Shown: piece after piece, positions 55,169 through 64,000 of the stretch
Numbering within the stretch: position 1 is the first letter of the stretch
Layout of the letters: each line of letters begins with the position of its first letter
Source: Thermophagus xiamenensis
GTDB taxonomy: Bacteria; Bacteroidota; Bacteroidia; Bacteroidales; Marinilabiliaceae
DNA: 64,000 bases
Direction of reading: 5' to 3'
Assembly: GCF_900112795.1 (NCBI RefSeq)
Contig: NZ_FONA01000023.1
Coordinates: 1 to 64,000 of the forward strand
Notes under the pieces: model-generated
The model's database searches: none
What the model saw: the letters and a program-made list of their open reading frames with translations, nothing else
What the model was told of the DNA's origin: nothing
Position numbers and translations under genes: made by a program

Positions 55169-55933
55169 CTAATCCGTTTTCATCTTCTTAAGGAAATCAG
55201 TTATTTCAGCCGGTTCTGCCCGCTCCCGGTAATCGGCATCCAGGAAGGCGTAAACAATTTTTCCATCGGTATTAATGATGTAAGTTGCTGCCAGAGGGAG
55301 TTCATTGGATGAATCGCCGTTATGGCTGTTAAGGCCAAACTTCTCATTGTAAATGCGGGCAACCTCATCCGTCAATTTAAATACTACGCCATATTGTTTT
55401 GCCACTTTATTTCCAACGTCGCTTAGTACTTCAAAATCCAACTGATGCTTTTCACTGGTTTTTAAGGATTCATCGGGCAATTCGGGAGTTAAGGCAAGAA
55501 GATTTGCCCCTTGTGCCTTAATATTCGGCAATTCTCTCTGCAAAAAATGTAAATTGATATTGCAATAAGGACACCATCCGCCACGGTACCAAACCAAAAC
55601 AACCGGTCCTTTGGCCAGATAGTCCTGAAGCGATACCTCTTTACCCAAAGCATTCTTCAAAGTAAAGTCAGGAGCCATATCTCCCACATTTTTTGCGGAT
55701 TTCAACACTCCGCTCTGCGCCACGGCCAATAAACCTTCTTCATAAATTTGTTTGGTTTTTTCATCGGCAACTTTTTCAAAGTCGCTTTTGCGTTCCAATA
55801 ATGCTTCTTTTTGAGTTTTATAACTTTCTGTTTCCATCGGTTTTTCTTTTTCGTTGGTTTTACGACTTCCCGTTTGAGTGTTACAAGCAGCTGAAACTAC
55901 CAGCAAACACAAGAGTAAATTTTTAATTTGCAT
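55169..55933 (-). CDS. Peroxiredoxin-like lipoprotein (AhpC/TSA family)
   Basis: 254 residues. The signal ends in a lipobox (LLVVSAAC), so it is a lipoprotein, followed by a charged linker (KEKPMETESYKTQKEALLER) and a thioredoxin-fold domain from about 85. The active site is WYRGGWCPYCNINLHFL near residue 119, the CxxC form of the peroxiredoxin-like family. EVLSDVGNKVAKQYGVVF near 168 and LPLAATYIINTDGKI near 212 are typical. Role: peroxide or disulfide reduction in the periplasm, inferred from family. It is monocistronic. Confidence 0.87.
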   Translation of the reverse strand: MQIKNLLLCLLVVSAACNTQTGSRKTNEKEKPMETESYKTQKEALLERKSDFEKVADEKTKQIYEEGLLAVAQSGVLKSAKNVGDMAPDFTLKNALGKEVSLQDYLAKGPVVLVWYRGGWCPYCNINLHFLQRELPNIKAQGANLLALTPELPDESLKTSEKHQLDFEVLSDVGNKVAKQYGVVFKLTDEVARIYNEKFGLNSHNGDSSNELPLAATYIINTDGKIVYAFLDADYRERAEPAEITDFLKKMKTD

Positions 55934-56327
55934 CGCTATTTTATGTTTATTTGATCACTTTTATTCCTTTTTTTTGAAGCCTATTAAGTCATCCTTTTAG
56001 GAATAATTCTTTTTTAAAAAGTTGATCCAATCAAAATTGAATTGCAACTACATAATCTAAACAACTGGTACTTCATCTTTGTTGCCACAACTAATTCTCA
56101 TTAACCTAAATTAATCATTAATCAACTGAAAGTTATATCACTATCTCTACGCATACATCCATATATAATAAAGAATAATCTTATTACAAACATTTGGCTC
56201 ACAAAAATTAACAAAATATTTACAAATGTATTTTTTACTTAAACCATTCATCCTTCAAGTAGGTTAGCTTGAACAATTCAATCCTAAAAGATGTTTTTAA
56301 CATTCAAAACAAAAACTCTAATCACAA
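55934..56327. other. Gene-free gap before the giant LRR gene
   Basis: About 390 bp of AT-rich DNA between divergent genes. No TAnnTTTG element with a good spacing was found on either strand; it probably holds both promoters but they cannot be pinned. Confidence 0.4.
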
Positions 56328-59300
56328 ATGAATTTTATTATGAAAAACTATTTACTAATTTTTCTTGTCTTTTTTAGTTTAAATAAAGCTGCTAATACCA
56401 AAAATTTTGCGGCTTTTTCTCATAATGATTATAATGGAATCAAATCCTTCCATGAATTATCCCCCCCCATTTTTTCGGGAGAAACAGATTCGGAAGACAG
56501 CAGCTTAACGGATTCCGGAAGTCGCGAAACCGACTCTCTGGCACTGGTGGCTTTATATAACCAGAATGGCGGAGAAAACTGGACAAACAAAGAAAACTGG
56601 CTAACAGGTCCGCTGGATACCTGGGAAAACGTTACCATTGAAGACGGAAGAGTAATAGCTCTCGAACTTAGCAAAAATAATCTAACCGGAGAGTGGTGTA
56701 ACGAGTTAACCAATTTATCGGAATTGAGAATTTTGGATTTATCATTTAATGATATTTCAGGTAGCCTGTCTTCTGATATCGAAAAGTTAACAAACTTAGA
56801 CACACTAAATTTATACTCTAACAATTTTTCAGGGAACTTACCCCCAGAAATAGGTAGTTTAACGAACCTCACCTTTTTAGCTTTGGATTATAACAACTTT
56901 TCAGGAGAACTTCCCGGTAGCATAGGCAATCTGTCTCAATTGAACTACTTATATTTAAGTTCCAATAAATTCTCTGGAGAAATACCCCAAGAAATTGGCA
57001 ATCTTACCAACCTAATAGCCCTAAATCTGAGATACAACGACCTAACTGGAGAAATCCCTGAAACAATTGGCAATTTAATCAACCTAGAAACACTCGAATT
57101 GCAATATAATGAACTTTCCGGTACAATCCCTGAAACCATTAATGACCTAACATCTCTTGAATATTTAAACCTGGCTAGCAACAATTTTACCGGGACATTT
57201 CCAAACATTAGCAATCTTTCACAATTGTATTATCTGGCAATAAGCAATAATAATTTTACTGAGCTTCCTTATCTTTCCGGTTCTATTGCTTCAATATCTA
57301 AGCTTTACCTTCAATACAATTATTTTACCTTTGAAGACCTGGAACCTTTAATGGACGACGCACCTTCTTTCTTTTACTATTCCCCACAAAATTTATCCTA
57401 TAAAGACACCTCAATAATTGTAAAACCAGGCGACGCCTTAACATTGGATTTTGAGGTTGGTGGCTCTCAAAACAAATACGTTTGGTATCGCAATGATGTA
57501 AAAGTTGACAGTACCGGGCATACTTTATCCATTGAAGATGTCGACGAAACCACCTCGGGCATTTACCATTGTGAAGTAACCAATGAACTGGTTCCAAATC
57601 TAACAATACGCTCAGGTAATTTTGATGTATTTGTGAGATTTCAGGCCAATACCACCGACTCGCTGGCTCTGGTCGCATTATATAACCAAAATGGTGGTGA
57701 AAACTGGACGAAAAAAGAAAACTGGCTTTCCGGACCAATGGATACCTGGGAAAACGTAACAGTCGTTAACGGACGCGTTACTGAACTAAAGCTTAACACC
57801 AACAAACTTACCGGTGAATGGTGCTCAGATTTACTCAATTTATCGGAATTAAAAATTTTAGATTTATCACACAATGATCTTTCCGGAAGTCTACCTTCTG
57901 ATATCGATACTTTAACGAATCTCACCTATTTAAATCTGGAGAATAACGATTTTTCCGGCGAAATACCGGAAGCGTTTGGGCATCTCACCAATCTCGAAAC
58001 CCTTAAATTGAACAGCAACGACTTATCCGGTGAAATTCCCCAATCAATCGGGAACCTAAATAAGCTGGAAACTCTTAATTTATCTTATAATGATCTTTCA
58101 GGAACAATTCCCGAAACGTTTAATAACCTAACATCTCTTAAAAGTTTATATCTAACATATAACAACTTCAGTGGAGTATTCCCGGATATTAGTAATCTGT
58201 CACAAATTTCATATCTTCATCTAGATAATAATCATTTTTCAGACATTCCATATCTTTCAGCTTCGATTACATCAATGTTTAGTCTTTACCTTCATAACAA
58301 TTATTTTACCTTTGAAGACCTGGAACCGATAATGGACGATTCGCCTACTATCTTTTATTATTCCCCCCAAAATTTATCCTATAAAGACACCTCAATAATT
58401 ATAAAACCAGGCGACGCCTTAACATTGGATTTTGAGGTTGGTGGCTCTCAAAACAAATACGTTTGGTATCGCAATGATGTAAAAATTGACAGTACCGGGC
58501 ATACTTTATCTATTGAAAGTGCCGACGAAACAACCTCAGGTATTTACTATTGTGAAGTAACCAATGAACTGGCACCAAAGCTAACTATACGTTCAGGTAA
58601 CTTTGATGTATTTGTAAAATTTCCGGTCAACACCACCGACTCGTTGGCTCTGGTGGCTCTATATAACCAGTGCGGCGGCGAAATTTGGAAAAATAAAGAA
58701 AACTGGCTAACAGGTCCGCTGGATACCTGGGAAAACGTTACCGTTGAAAACGGAAGGGTTACTGAACTAAACCTCAAAAACAATAACCTTTCAGGGGAAT
58801 GGTGTTCAGATTTATTCAATTTGTCGGAATTAAGAATTTTAGACCTTTCATCTAATGATATTACTGATAGTTTGCCTGCAGATATCGAGAAGCTTACAAA
58901 ATTAAATACACTTAAATTAAACTCAAATAATCTAACAGGCACCTTGCCTCCGGAAATAGGCAACCTTAAAAACCTCAATTACTTAGGTTTATCCTACAAT
59001 GATTTTTCGGGAGAAATTCCTTCTGCCATTGGTAATCTCAAGGAATTAAAATCTTTATACTTTAATAATAACAACTTTACAGGAACAATTCCGGAAACAA
59101 TTGGAAGTCTTACTAACCTGGAGTATCTTGATTTATCTTTCAATAGTCTTTCCGGCACTATTCCTGAATCCATAAACAATCTTTTATCTCTTAAATATCT
59201 ATACCTCACATTCAACAATTTCAGTGGAATATTCCCCGATATTAGTAATCTCACACAATTAAGGTACCTGTATCTATACAATAATGAATTAACAGATATT

Positions 59301-61970
59301 CCATACCTTAAAGGTTCCCTTTCTTCATTATCTGGTCTTTACATTCAAAACAATTATCTTTCATTTGGTGACCTGGAACCTTTAATGGACGATGCGCCCT
59401 CTTTTTTTAATTATTCTCCACAAAAATTATCAGTGGAAGATACTTCAATCATTGTAAATGCCGGCGAGCCATTAACTTTGGATTTTATTGTTGATGGTAC
59501 ACAAAATAAATACGTATGGTATCGTAACGACGTAAAAATTGACAGTACCGACCACACTCTAACCATTGAAAAGGCCGACACAATCACTTTGGGCACTTAC
59601 TATTGTGAAGTAACCAATGAACTGGTTCCGAAATTAACACTCAGATCAGGGGATTTCAATGTGAACGTAAGATTCCCGGTCAACACCACCGACTCGTTGG
59701 CTCTGGTGGCTCTATATAACCAGTGCGGCGGCGAAAACTGGAAAAATAAAGAAAACTGGCTAACAGGTCCGCTGGATACCTGGGAAAACGTTAAGGTTGA
59801 ATACGGAAGGGTTACAGAGTTACATCTCAATAACAATAACCTTTCAGGGGAATGGTGTTCAGATTTATTCAATTTGTCGGAATTGAGAATTTTAGACCTT
59901 TCATCTAATGATATTACCGATAGTTTGCCTGCAGATATCGAGAAGCTTACAAAATTAAATACACTTAAATTAAACTCAAATAATCTATCAGGCACCTTGC
60001 CCCCGGAAATAGGTAACCTTAAAAATCTCAATTACTTAGATCTATCCAAAAATGATTTCTCGGGAGAAATTCCTTCTGCCATTGGTAATCTCAAGGAATT
60101 AAAATCTTTATATTTTAATAATAACAACTTTACAGGAACAATTCCGGAAACAATTGGAAGTCTTACTAACCTGGAGTATCTTGATTTATCTTTCAATAGT
60201 CTTTCCGGCACTATTCCTGAATCCATAAACAATCTTTTGTCTCTCAAATATTTATCCCTCACTTACAACAATTTCAGTGGAATATTCCCCGATATTAGTA
60301 ATCTTACACAATTAAGGTACCTGTTTTTATACAATAATGAATTAACAGATATTCCATATCTTAAAGGTTCCCTTTCTTCATTAATTAGTCTTTACATTCA
60401 AAACAATTATCTTTCATTTGGTGACCTGGAACCTTTAATGGACGATACGCCTACTATTTTTATTTATTCTCCACAAAAATTATCAGTGGAAGATACCTCA
60501 ATTATTGTTGGACCAGGCGATACCGTAACATTGGATTTTATGGTTGATGGTTCTCAAAACAAATACGTATGGTATCGCGAAGATGTAAAAATTGACAGTA
60601 CCGGACATACTCTAACCATTGAAGACGCCGACACAACTACTTCGGCCTTATACTATTGTGAGGTAACCAATGAACTGGTTCCTAAACTGACATTCCGCTC
60701 AGGGAATTTCAATGTGTTTGTAAGATTTCCGGTCAACACCACCGATTCGTTAGCTCTGGTAGCGTTATATAATCAAAATGGAGGTGAATCCTGGCACTCT
60801 AAAACAAACTGGCTGTCAGGATCAGTAGATACCTGGGAAAACGTTACCGTTTTCAACGGTCGGGTTACAGGACTGAATATGCCAAGCAATAATCTCACTG
60901 GCCAATGGTGTTCAGATTTATCCAATTTGTCGGAACTGAGAGTATTAAATCTTCTTTCCAATAATTTGTCGGGAAATATTCCTGATAACATAAGCAACCT
61001 CAAAAAACTGGAAACGTTAGATTTAAGGAATAATAAATTATCAGGTGATTTCCCAATAGGAATCACAAATATCACTAACCTGAAAAGCCTAGACTTATCA
61101 GGTAATAAATTTTCAGGAGAGATTCCTTCTGATATCGAAAAACTCACAGAACTAGAAACCCTAGAACTTTCAAGAAATGATTTCTCAGGAACCATTCCTT
61201 CCGGCATCAACAACTTAATATCAATCAAAACCTTAGACCTTTCCGATAATCAGCTCGAGGGGTCCTTACCGGATATCGACAATCTCACAGAGATACGATA
61301 TCTATATATAGACAACAATTATTTTTCTGATATATCTTCATTGCTTAATTTCCCATTATCATTATTTTATCTGAATCTAAGAAATAATTACCTCGATTTT
61401 GAAGATTTGGAACCTCTAATGGAGAAAGAAATATCCATATTATATTATTCTCCGCAAAAAGGAATAGAGACGGAAGACAGCACTGTTGTGTTAACAGCCG
61501 GCGAAAAACTTGAACTTGAATTCACCGTTGGTGGTTCACAGAATCAATATACATGGTATAAAGACGGAAACATTTTTAGCGAAAACAATAATTCACTAAC
61601 AATTGAAGATGTGCAAGAATCTGATGCCGGAACCTACTATTGTGAAGTTACCAACAATTTGGTCCCCGATCTGACCATCCGTTCGCGAAAATATATTGTA
61701 ACCGTTTCACCCGAAACGTATGTACCGTCGATTGAAGAATATGGTATCCGCATCGCACCGAATCCGTCTACCGGTCGTTTTACGTTGTATAACATTCAGG
61801 AAATTCGTGATATTGCCATTTTCAACATTAAAGGCGAGCGAATCTTCTTTACCGAAAACAACGCCGCATCGGAACAAATTACAATAAACCTTAATAACAA
61901 AGGTCTGTTTGTCCTTCAACTAAAAACGAAAAAAGGGGAGATTCTGACCGAAAAAATTGTGATTCGATAA
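56328..61970 (+). CDS. Giant LRR/Ig-like protein with type IX secretion sorting domain
   Basis: 1880 residues, secreted and probably surface-bound. After a signal peptide (LLIFLVFFSLNKAAN) come five modules, each starting TDSLALVALYNQ at residues 68, 443, 770, 1121 and 1472. A module is a cap, 7-11 leucine-rich repeats of the plant-like LSGxIPxxIGNLxxL type, a PLMDDAPSFFYYSPQ segment and an Ig-like domain with NKYVWYRNDV and YYCEVTNELVP. Modules 3 and 4 are equal in length (351 residues) and nearly identical in DNA. The C-terminus (IAPNPSTGRFTLYNI ... GLFVLQLKTKKGEILTEKIVIR) is a type A T9SS sorting domain. Binding or adhesion is inferred. ATG 56340 is an alternative start. Confidence 0.93.
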   Translation: MNFIMKNYLLIFLVFFSLNKAANTKNFAAFSHNDYNGIKSFHELSPPIFSGETDSEDSSLTDSGSRETDSLALVALYNQNGGENWTNKENWLTGPLDTWENVTIEDGRVIALELSKNNLTGEWCNELTNLSELRILDLSFNDISGSLSSDIEKLTNLDTLNLYSNNFSGNLPPEIGSLTNLTFLALDYNNFSGELPGSIGNLSQLNYLYLSSNKFSGEIPQEIGNLTNLIALNLRYNDLTGEIPETIGNLINLETLELQYNELSGTIPETINDLTSLEYLNLASNNFTGTFPNISNLSQLYYLAISNNNFTELPYLSGSIASISKLYLQYNYFTFEDLEPLMDDAPSFFYYSPQNLSYKDTSIIVKPGDALTLDFEVGGSQNKYVWYRNDVKVDSTGHTLSIEDVDETTSGIYHCEVTNELVPNLTIRSGNFDVFVRFQANTTDSLALVALYNQNGGENWTKKENWLSGPMDTWENVTVVNGRVTELKLNTNKLTGEWCSDLLNLSELKILDLSHNDLSGSLPSDIDTLTNLTYLNLENNDFSGEIPEAFGHLTNLETLKLNSNDLSGEIPQSIGNLNKLETLNLSYNDLSGTIPETFNNLTSLKSLYLTYNNFSGVFPDISNLSQISYLHLDNNHFSDIPYLSASITSMFSLYLHNNYFTFEDLEPIMDDSPTIFYYSPQNLSYKDTSIIIKPGDALTLDFEVGGSQNKYVWYRNDVKIDSTGHTLSIESADETTSGIYYCEVTNELAPKLTIRSGNFDVFVKFPVNTTDSLALVALYNQCGGEIWKNKENWLTGPLDTWENVTVENGRVTELNLKNNNLSGEWCSDLFNLSELRILDLSSNDITDSLPADIEKLTKLNTLKLNSNNLTGTLPPEIGNLKNLNYLGLSYNDFSGEIPSAIGNLKELKSLYFNNNNFTGTIPETIGSLTNLEYLDLSFNSLSGTIPESINNLLSLKYLYLTFNNFSGIFPDISNLTQLRYLYLYNNELTDIPYLKGSLSSLSGLYIQNNYLSFGDLEPLMDDAPSFFNYSPQKLSVEDTSIIVNAGEPLTLDFIVDGTQNKYVWYRNDVKIDSTDHTLTIEKADTITLGTYYCEVTNELVPKLTLRSGDFNVNVRFPVNTTDSLALVALYNQCGGENWKNKENWLTGPLDTWENVKVEYGRVTELHLNNNNLSGEWCSDLFNLSELRILDLSSNDITDSLPADIEKLTKLNTLKLNSNNLSGTLPPEIGNLKNLNYLDLSKNDFSGEIPSAIGNLKELKSLYFNNNNFTGTIPETIGSLTNLEYLDLSFNSLSGTIPESINNLLSLKYLSLTYNNFSGIFPDISNLTQLRYLFLYNNELTDIPYLKGSLSSLISLYIQNNYLSFGDLEPLMDDTPTIFIYSPQKLSVEDTSIIVGPGDTVTLDFMVDGSQNKYVWYREDVKIDSTGHTLTIEDADTTTSALYYCEVTNELVPKLTFRSGNFNVFVRFPVNTTDSLALVALYNQNGGESWHSKTNWLSGSVDTWENVTVFNGRVTGLNMPSNNLTGQWCSDLSNLSELRVLNLLSNNLSGNIPDNISNLKKLETLDLRNNKLSGDFPIGITNITNLKSLDLSGNKFSGEIPSDIEKLTELETLELSRNDFSGTIPSGINNLISIKTLDLSDNQLEGSLPDIDNLTEIRYLYIDNNYFSDISSLLNFPLSLFYLNLRNNYLDFEDLEPLMEKEISILYYSPQKGIETEDSTVVLTAGEKLELEFTVGGSQNQYTWYKDGNIFSENNNSLTIEDVQESDAGTYYCEVTNNLVPDLTIRSRKYIVTVSPETYVPSIEEYGIRIAPNPSTGRFTLYNIQEIRDIAIFNIKGERIFFTENNAASEQITINLNNKGLFVLQLKTKKGEILTEKIVIR
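58635..60740 (+). repeat. 1053-bp direct duplication inside the LRR gene
   Basis: Bases 58635-59687 (module 3) and 59688-60740 (module 4) are direct repeats in the same frame, with only scattered substitutions (for example ATTACTGATAG against ATTACCGATAG). The other modules are clearly more diverged. This is a recent in-frame duplication. Confidence 0.85.
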
Positions 61971-61993
61971 GGAAGAATCCACCCTCAATTAGC

Positions 61994-62030
61994 AAAAGGC
62001 TGTCCTCTACTACATTCGGGACAGCCTTTT
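61994..62030 (+). terminator. Terminator after the LRR gene
   Basis: AAAAGGCTGTCC (61994-62005) and GGACAGCCTTTT (62019-62030) pair perfectly around a 13-nt loop and a T-run follows. A textbook intrinsic terminator. Confidence 0.9.
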
Positions 62031-62183
62031 TCCGTATTGTAACACAACCTGCTGCATGATAAAAAGGGCCGGTGTATCCTGTCCGGACTCAACCTTCCAA
62101 AACGTAAAAACGATTTTTTCAGGCATCTCAACAGTCACATGCATCAAGAAAAACTGCAGCTCGATGAAGGTAAATCATTCTTT

Positions 62184-62212
62184 TTGTAATATGAATAAAA
62201 TTGATAATTTTG
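62184..62212 (+). promoter_or_regulatory. Promoter of the arsR-like gene
   Basis: TTG (62184-62186), 18 nt, TAATTTTG (62205-62212) come close to the Bacteroidota consensus. The predicted start (about 62219) falls just upstream of the palindrome at 62226, the right place for repression. Confidence 0.65.
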
Positions 62213-62225
62213 CAGCCAACTTCTC

Positions 62226-62245
62226 ATATGCATTATTACGCATAT
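62226..62245. promoter_or_regulatory. Candidate ArsR operator 1
   Basis: ATATGCATTATTACGCATAT: arms ATATGC / GCATAT with an 8-nt spacer, 20 nt before the arsR-like ATG and just after its promoter. A very similar sequence lies before the permease gene (62791-62810); 15 of 20 bases agree. Confidence 0.7.
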
Positions 62246-62265
62246 AAGAATTTAATCGAGGGAAT

Positions 62266-62613
62266 ATGGACGATTATATCAAAATATTTAAAGCTTTGTC
62301 GGATATGACAAGGCTGAAAATAGTCTGGTTACTCACCAACATCGACGAAAAAATCTGCGTTTCGGAGATTGTGGAAGTGCTCGGCGAACGCCAGTATAAT
62401 GTTTCGCGACACCTGAAAATTTTAAAGGATGCGGGTATGATAAGGGAAGTTAAAGAAGGAAAATGGGTTTACTATTACCTGTTACCCATCAACGATAAAT
62501 TCGGCCATTTCATACAAAGCGCCATCAGCGTTATACCGGAATCCGCGATGTCGCAGGAAAAAGCGAAATGCGAAAGGTTACTGGATCAACGAAAACATTA
62601 TGACACCAAATAA
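62266..62613 (+). CDS. ArsR/SmtB-family metalloregulator
   Basis: A 115-residue winged-helix repressor. FKALSDMTRLKIVWLL at the start, the recognition helix in RQYNVSRHLKILKDAGMIRE near residue 45 and a beta wing (EGKWVYYYLLP) are typical. The usual ELCVCDL metal loop is here EKICVSEIV, with only one cysteine, and a second Cys (AKCERL) is near the C-terminus, so the metal site must differ from classical ArsR. It precedes the permease by 229 bp; each has a similar palindromic operator. The inducer (arsenic, zinc, copper or an organoarsenical) is not known. Confidence 0.9.
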   Translation: MDDYIKIFKALSDMTRLKIVWLLTNIDEKICVSEIVEVLGERQYNVSRHLKILKDAGMIREVKEGKWVYYYLLPINDKFGHFIQSAISVIPESAMSQEKAKCERLLDQRKHYDTK

Positions 62614-62790
62614 AATCCAAATAACGACAATATTCAAAGCAATTTAAATATACAAAAAATCAGCATCCAACGCCGTCTAGAATAACTGAGGCTGCAGGAC
62701 CAACTCCAATCACCATTTATTTAAGTTTTAGTTCCCGGCATTCAGGGACAACAGTAGAGAATTGAACATGTTGTAATCTTTTGCCCAAAC

Positions 62791-62810
62791 ATATGCGTTT
62801 TAGCACATAT
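62791..62810. promoter_or_regulatory. Candidate ArsR operator 2
   Basis: ATATGCGTTTTAGCACATAT: arms ATATG / CATAT separated by 10 nt, sharing 15 of 20 bases with operator 1, and 32 nt before the permease ATG. It implies coordinated control of both genes by the ArsR-like protein. Confidence 0.65.
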
Positions 62811-62842
62811 ATTAAATCATAATCAATAAAAACCAGTAATTT

Positions 62843-63859
62843 ATGAACGAAAAACTTAGTTTAGCTTTAGAAGAGTTTATCCACGTAGGGGTAGCATTAA
62901 TTTTAATTATCACCCTTGTATCCATTCTTACAGGATTGGTACGAACCTTTATTCCTCAGGAAAAACTTCAGAAGAGACTATCCAAAGCAGGGAAATACAG
63001 CAGTTTAATGGGCGCATTGTTGGGTATCCCGACACCTTTTTGCAGTGCCTCCATGGTTCCGGTATCTATGGGGATGGTAGAAATGGGCGCGCCATTTTCT
63101 ATGGTGTTTTCATTTTTACTTTCAGCCCCCCTGGCCAATTTTGTTGTGGTAGGCTTCATATTCGGCGTCTTCGGCTGGAAAGTGGCATTGGTTTATTTTG
63201 CCATAGTTTTTATCGGTTCCGTTTTAATGGGAACCATAGCGGGAAAGACTTCTATAAGACATGAAGTCAAAAGAATTAATTTAAATTCCGGAAAAAAAAT
63301 TTCATCATGCGCACCTCAACCACAAAGTTGTTGTGATGCCACTCCCGTTGGTTTAACTCAGCAAAATTGCTCTCCGGTAGTACAGACTGCCGAATCATCA
63401 TGTGCTACCTTATCGGCGGCTCCTTCCTGCGGGCAGACTATCACGACAAACTCTAAACTCAAAGAAGCCTTTGCCTTTGGGTGGGCATTGTTTAAACGCA
63501 TTTTTCCCTATGTATTGGCAGGCGCCCTTATCAGTGCCGTTTCAGCCATCTTTGTCCCCGACACATGGGTTCAGAAACATTTAGGCAACGACAGTCCGCT
63601 GGCTATTCCAATCGCTGCAATAATTGGCATACCATTGTATTTGCGCATAGAGATGGCCATTCCCATATTAAAGGCGCTGATTGTGAAAGGCATGAGCATG
63701 GGTGCCGCCATGTCATTAATTATCGGAGGAACGGGTGCCAGTTTGCCGGAGATTGCCATTATCTCATCCTTGTTAAAACCAAAGGCCATTGCTGCATTTA
63801 TTGTTTCGGTAATGTTCATGGCCATTGTGGGTGGTTTCATCTTCTACTTTTTCTTTTAA
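62843..63859 (+). CDS. ArsP_1-family permease with cysteine-rich loop
   Basis: A 338-residue inner-membrane transporter with about eight helices in two halves. GALLGIPTPFCSASMVPVSMGMVEMGAP near residue 60 carries the conserved Cys of the ArsP/DUF318 family. The cytosolic loop (about 150-205) is cysteine-rich: SSCAPQPQSCCDATP, QQNCSPV, ESSCAT, PSCGQ, a likely metal-handling site. The second half includes AIPIAAIIGIPLYLR and GGTGASLPEIAI. The family exports trivalent organoarsenicals (ArsP) or Cu/Zn (SO_0444 type). Regulated by the ArsR-like protein upstream, so the substrate is probably a soft metal or metalloid. Confidence 0.88.
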   Translation: MNEKLSLALEEFIHVGVALILIITLVSILTGLVRTFIPQEKLQKRLSKAGKYSSLMGALLGIPTPFCSASMVPVSMGMVEMGAPFSMVFSFLLSAPLANFVVVGFIFGVFGWKVALVYFAIVFIGSVLMGTIAGKTSIRHEVKRINLNSGKKISSCAPQPQSCCDATPVGLTQQNCSPVVQTAESSCATLSAAPSCGQTITTNSKLKEAFAFGWALFKRIFPYVLAGALISAVSAIFVPDTWVQKHLGNDSPLAIPIAAIIGIPLYLRIEMAIPILKALIVKGMSMGAAMSLIIGGTGASLPEIAIISSLLKPKAIAAFIVSVMFMAIVGGFIFYFFF

Positions 63860-63890
63860 CGGTCACCCACTCTTCATCCCGGCATGTTGT

Positions 63891-63915
63891 GACCAGCACC
63901 ACGCAGCGCCTGGTC
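63891..63915 (+). terminator. Weak hairpin after the permease gene
   Basis: GACCAG (63891-63896) and CTGGTC (63910-63915) pair around a 13-nt loop, 31 bp after the stop; no T-run. The remaining sequence to the window edge shows no gene. Confidence 0.3.
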
Positions 63916-64000
63916 AAATTTAGTTTCAAAGTGAAAATGTCAGCTAGACGATACCGCATTTAAAACCGTCTCACAAAACAGGATCGTTTTCCCGAAGGAA

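Noticed and set aside
57325-57738. Minus-strand frame with 137 codons
   Set aside because: It is antisense to the LRR gene and its apparent pattern only mirrors the repeats.
62056-62247. 63-codon plus-strand frame before arsR
   Set aside because: It runs through the promoter and has no family-like sequence; it is probably chance.

Overview
The window is chromosomal DNA of a Bacteroidota bacterium, most likely an environmental relative of the Bacteroidales/Marinilabiliales. Seen directly: promoters of the Bacteroidota type (TAnnTTTG, several with TTG 18-21 nt upstream), many lineage-typical families (DUF4271, DUF6048/DUF6452, DUF4834, GH3-like, b558-type succinate dehydrogenase) and a type IX secretion (T9SS) C-terminal sorting domain on a giant leucine-rich-repeat protein. 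The genus assignment is inference.

Layout. 0-0.9 kb: the tail of a likely transposase, then a 200-bp sequence repeated three times. 0.9-6 kb: nadB, an OmpA-like lipoprotein (opposite strand) and dxs. 6.4-12.6 kb (minus strand): an apparent operon of a TetR regulator, LolA-like protein, two FtsX-type permeases, a LolD-type ATPase and an outer-membrane barrel, headed by a perfect 20-bp palindrome; this reads as a trans-envelope export system. 12.7-16.1 kb: an M16 peptidase pair, one catalytic and one lacking the zinc motif. 16.8-23.6 kb: DUF6452/DUF6048, a LOG-family hydrolase, then DUF4271-hemD-rnpA-yidD and two glycosyltransferases. 24.5-28 kb: sdhCAB. 28.5-30.2 kb: frr and an unknown gene. 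30.2-31.45 kb: gene-free, AT-rich. 31.5-36.8 kb: CPBP protease, tyrS, cvpA-like, GH3-like and a deoxynucleoside kinase. 36.8-44.4 kb: an AraC remnant, alkaline phosphatase and a 1843-residue alpha-2-macroglobulin. 44.7-49.4 kb: TatD, TcdA, TauE/SafE, a fused DoxD-DoxA protein and a small lipoprotein. 49.6-55.9 kb: ilvE, DUF4834, an S41 protease, a dCMP deaminase, then a scar of two truncated genes (LytTR regulator and Lcl_C/DUF1566 protein) and a peroxiredoxin. 56.3-62 kb: the five-module LRR/Ig T9SS protein. 62.2-63.9 kb: ArsR and an ArsP-type permease, each preceded by a similar palindrome.

The strongest structure not explained by genes is a dispersed, imperfectly palindromic intergenic repeat (core ATGAAACGAGCATGGCGAC..., containing a perfect CTTTTG-CCA-CAAAAG hairpin). 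It recurs near 0.4, 0.6, 0.8, 6.2, 6.4, 16.2, 16.3, 30.3, 30.4 and 32.4 kb. Its conserved edge (TATACGRATGARA) appears to supply the start codons of two genes (17967 and 44677). It looks like a MITE-like or REP-like family that has shaped this genome. No complete mobile element, CRISPR array, rRNA or tRNA was seen.
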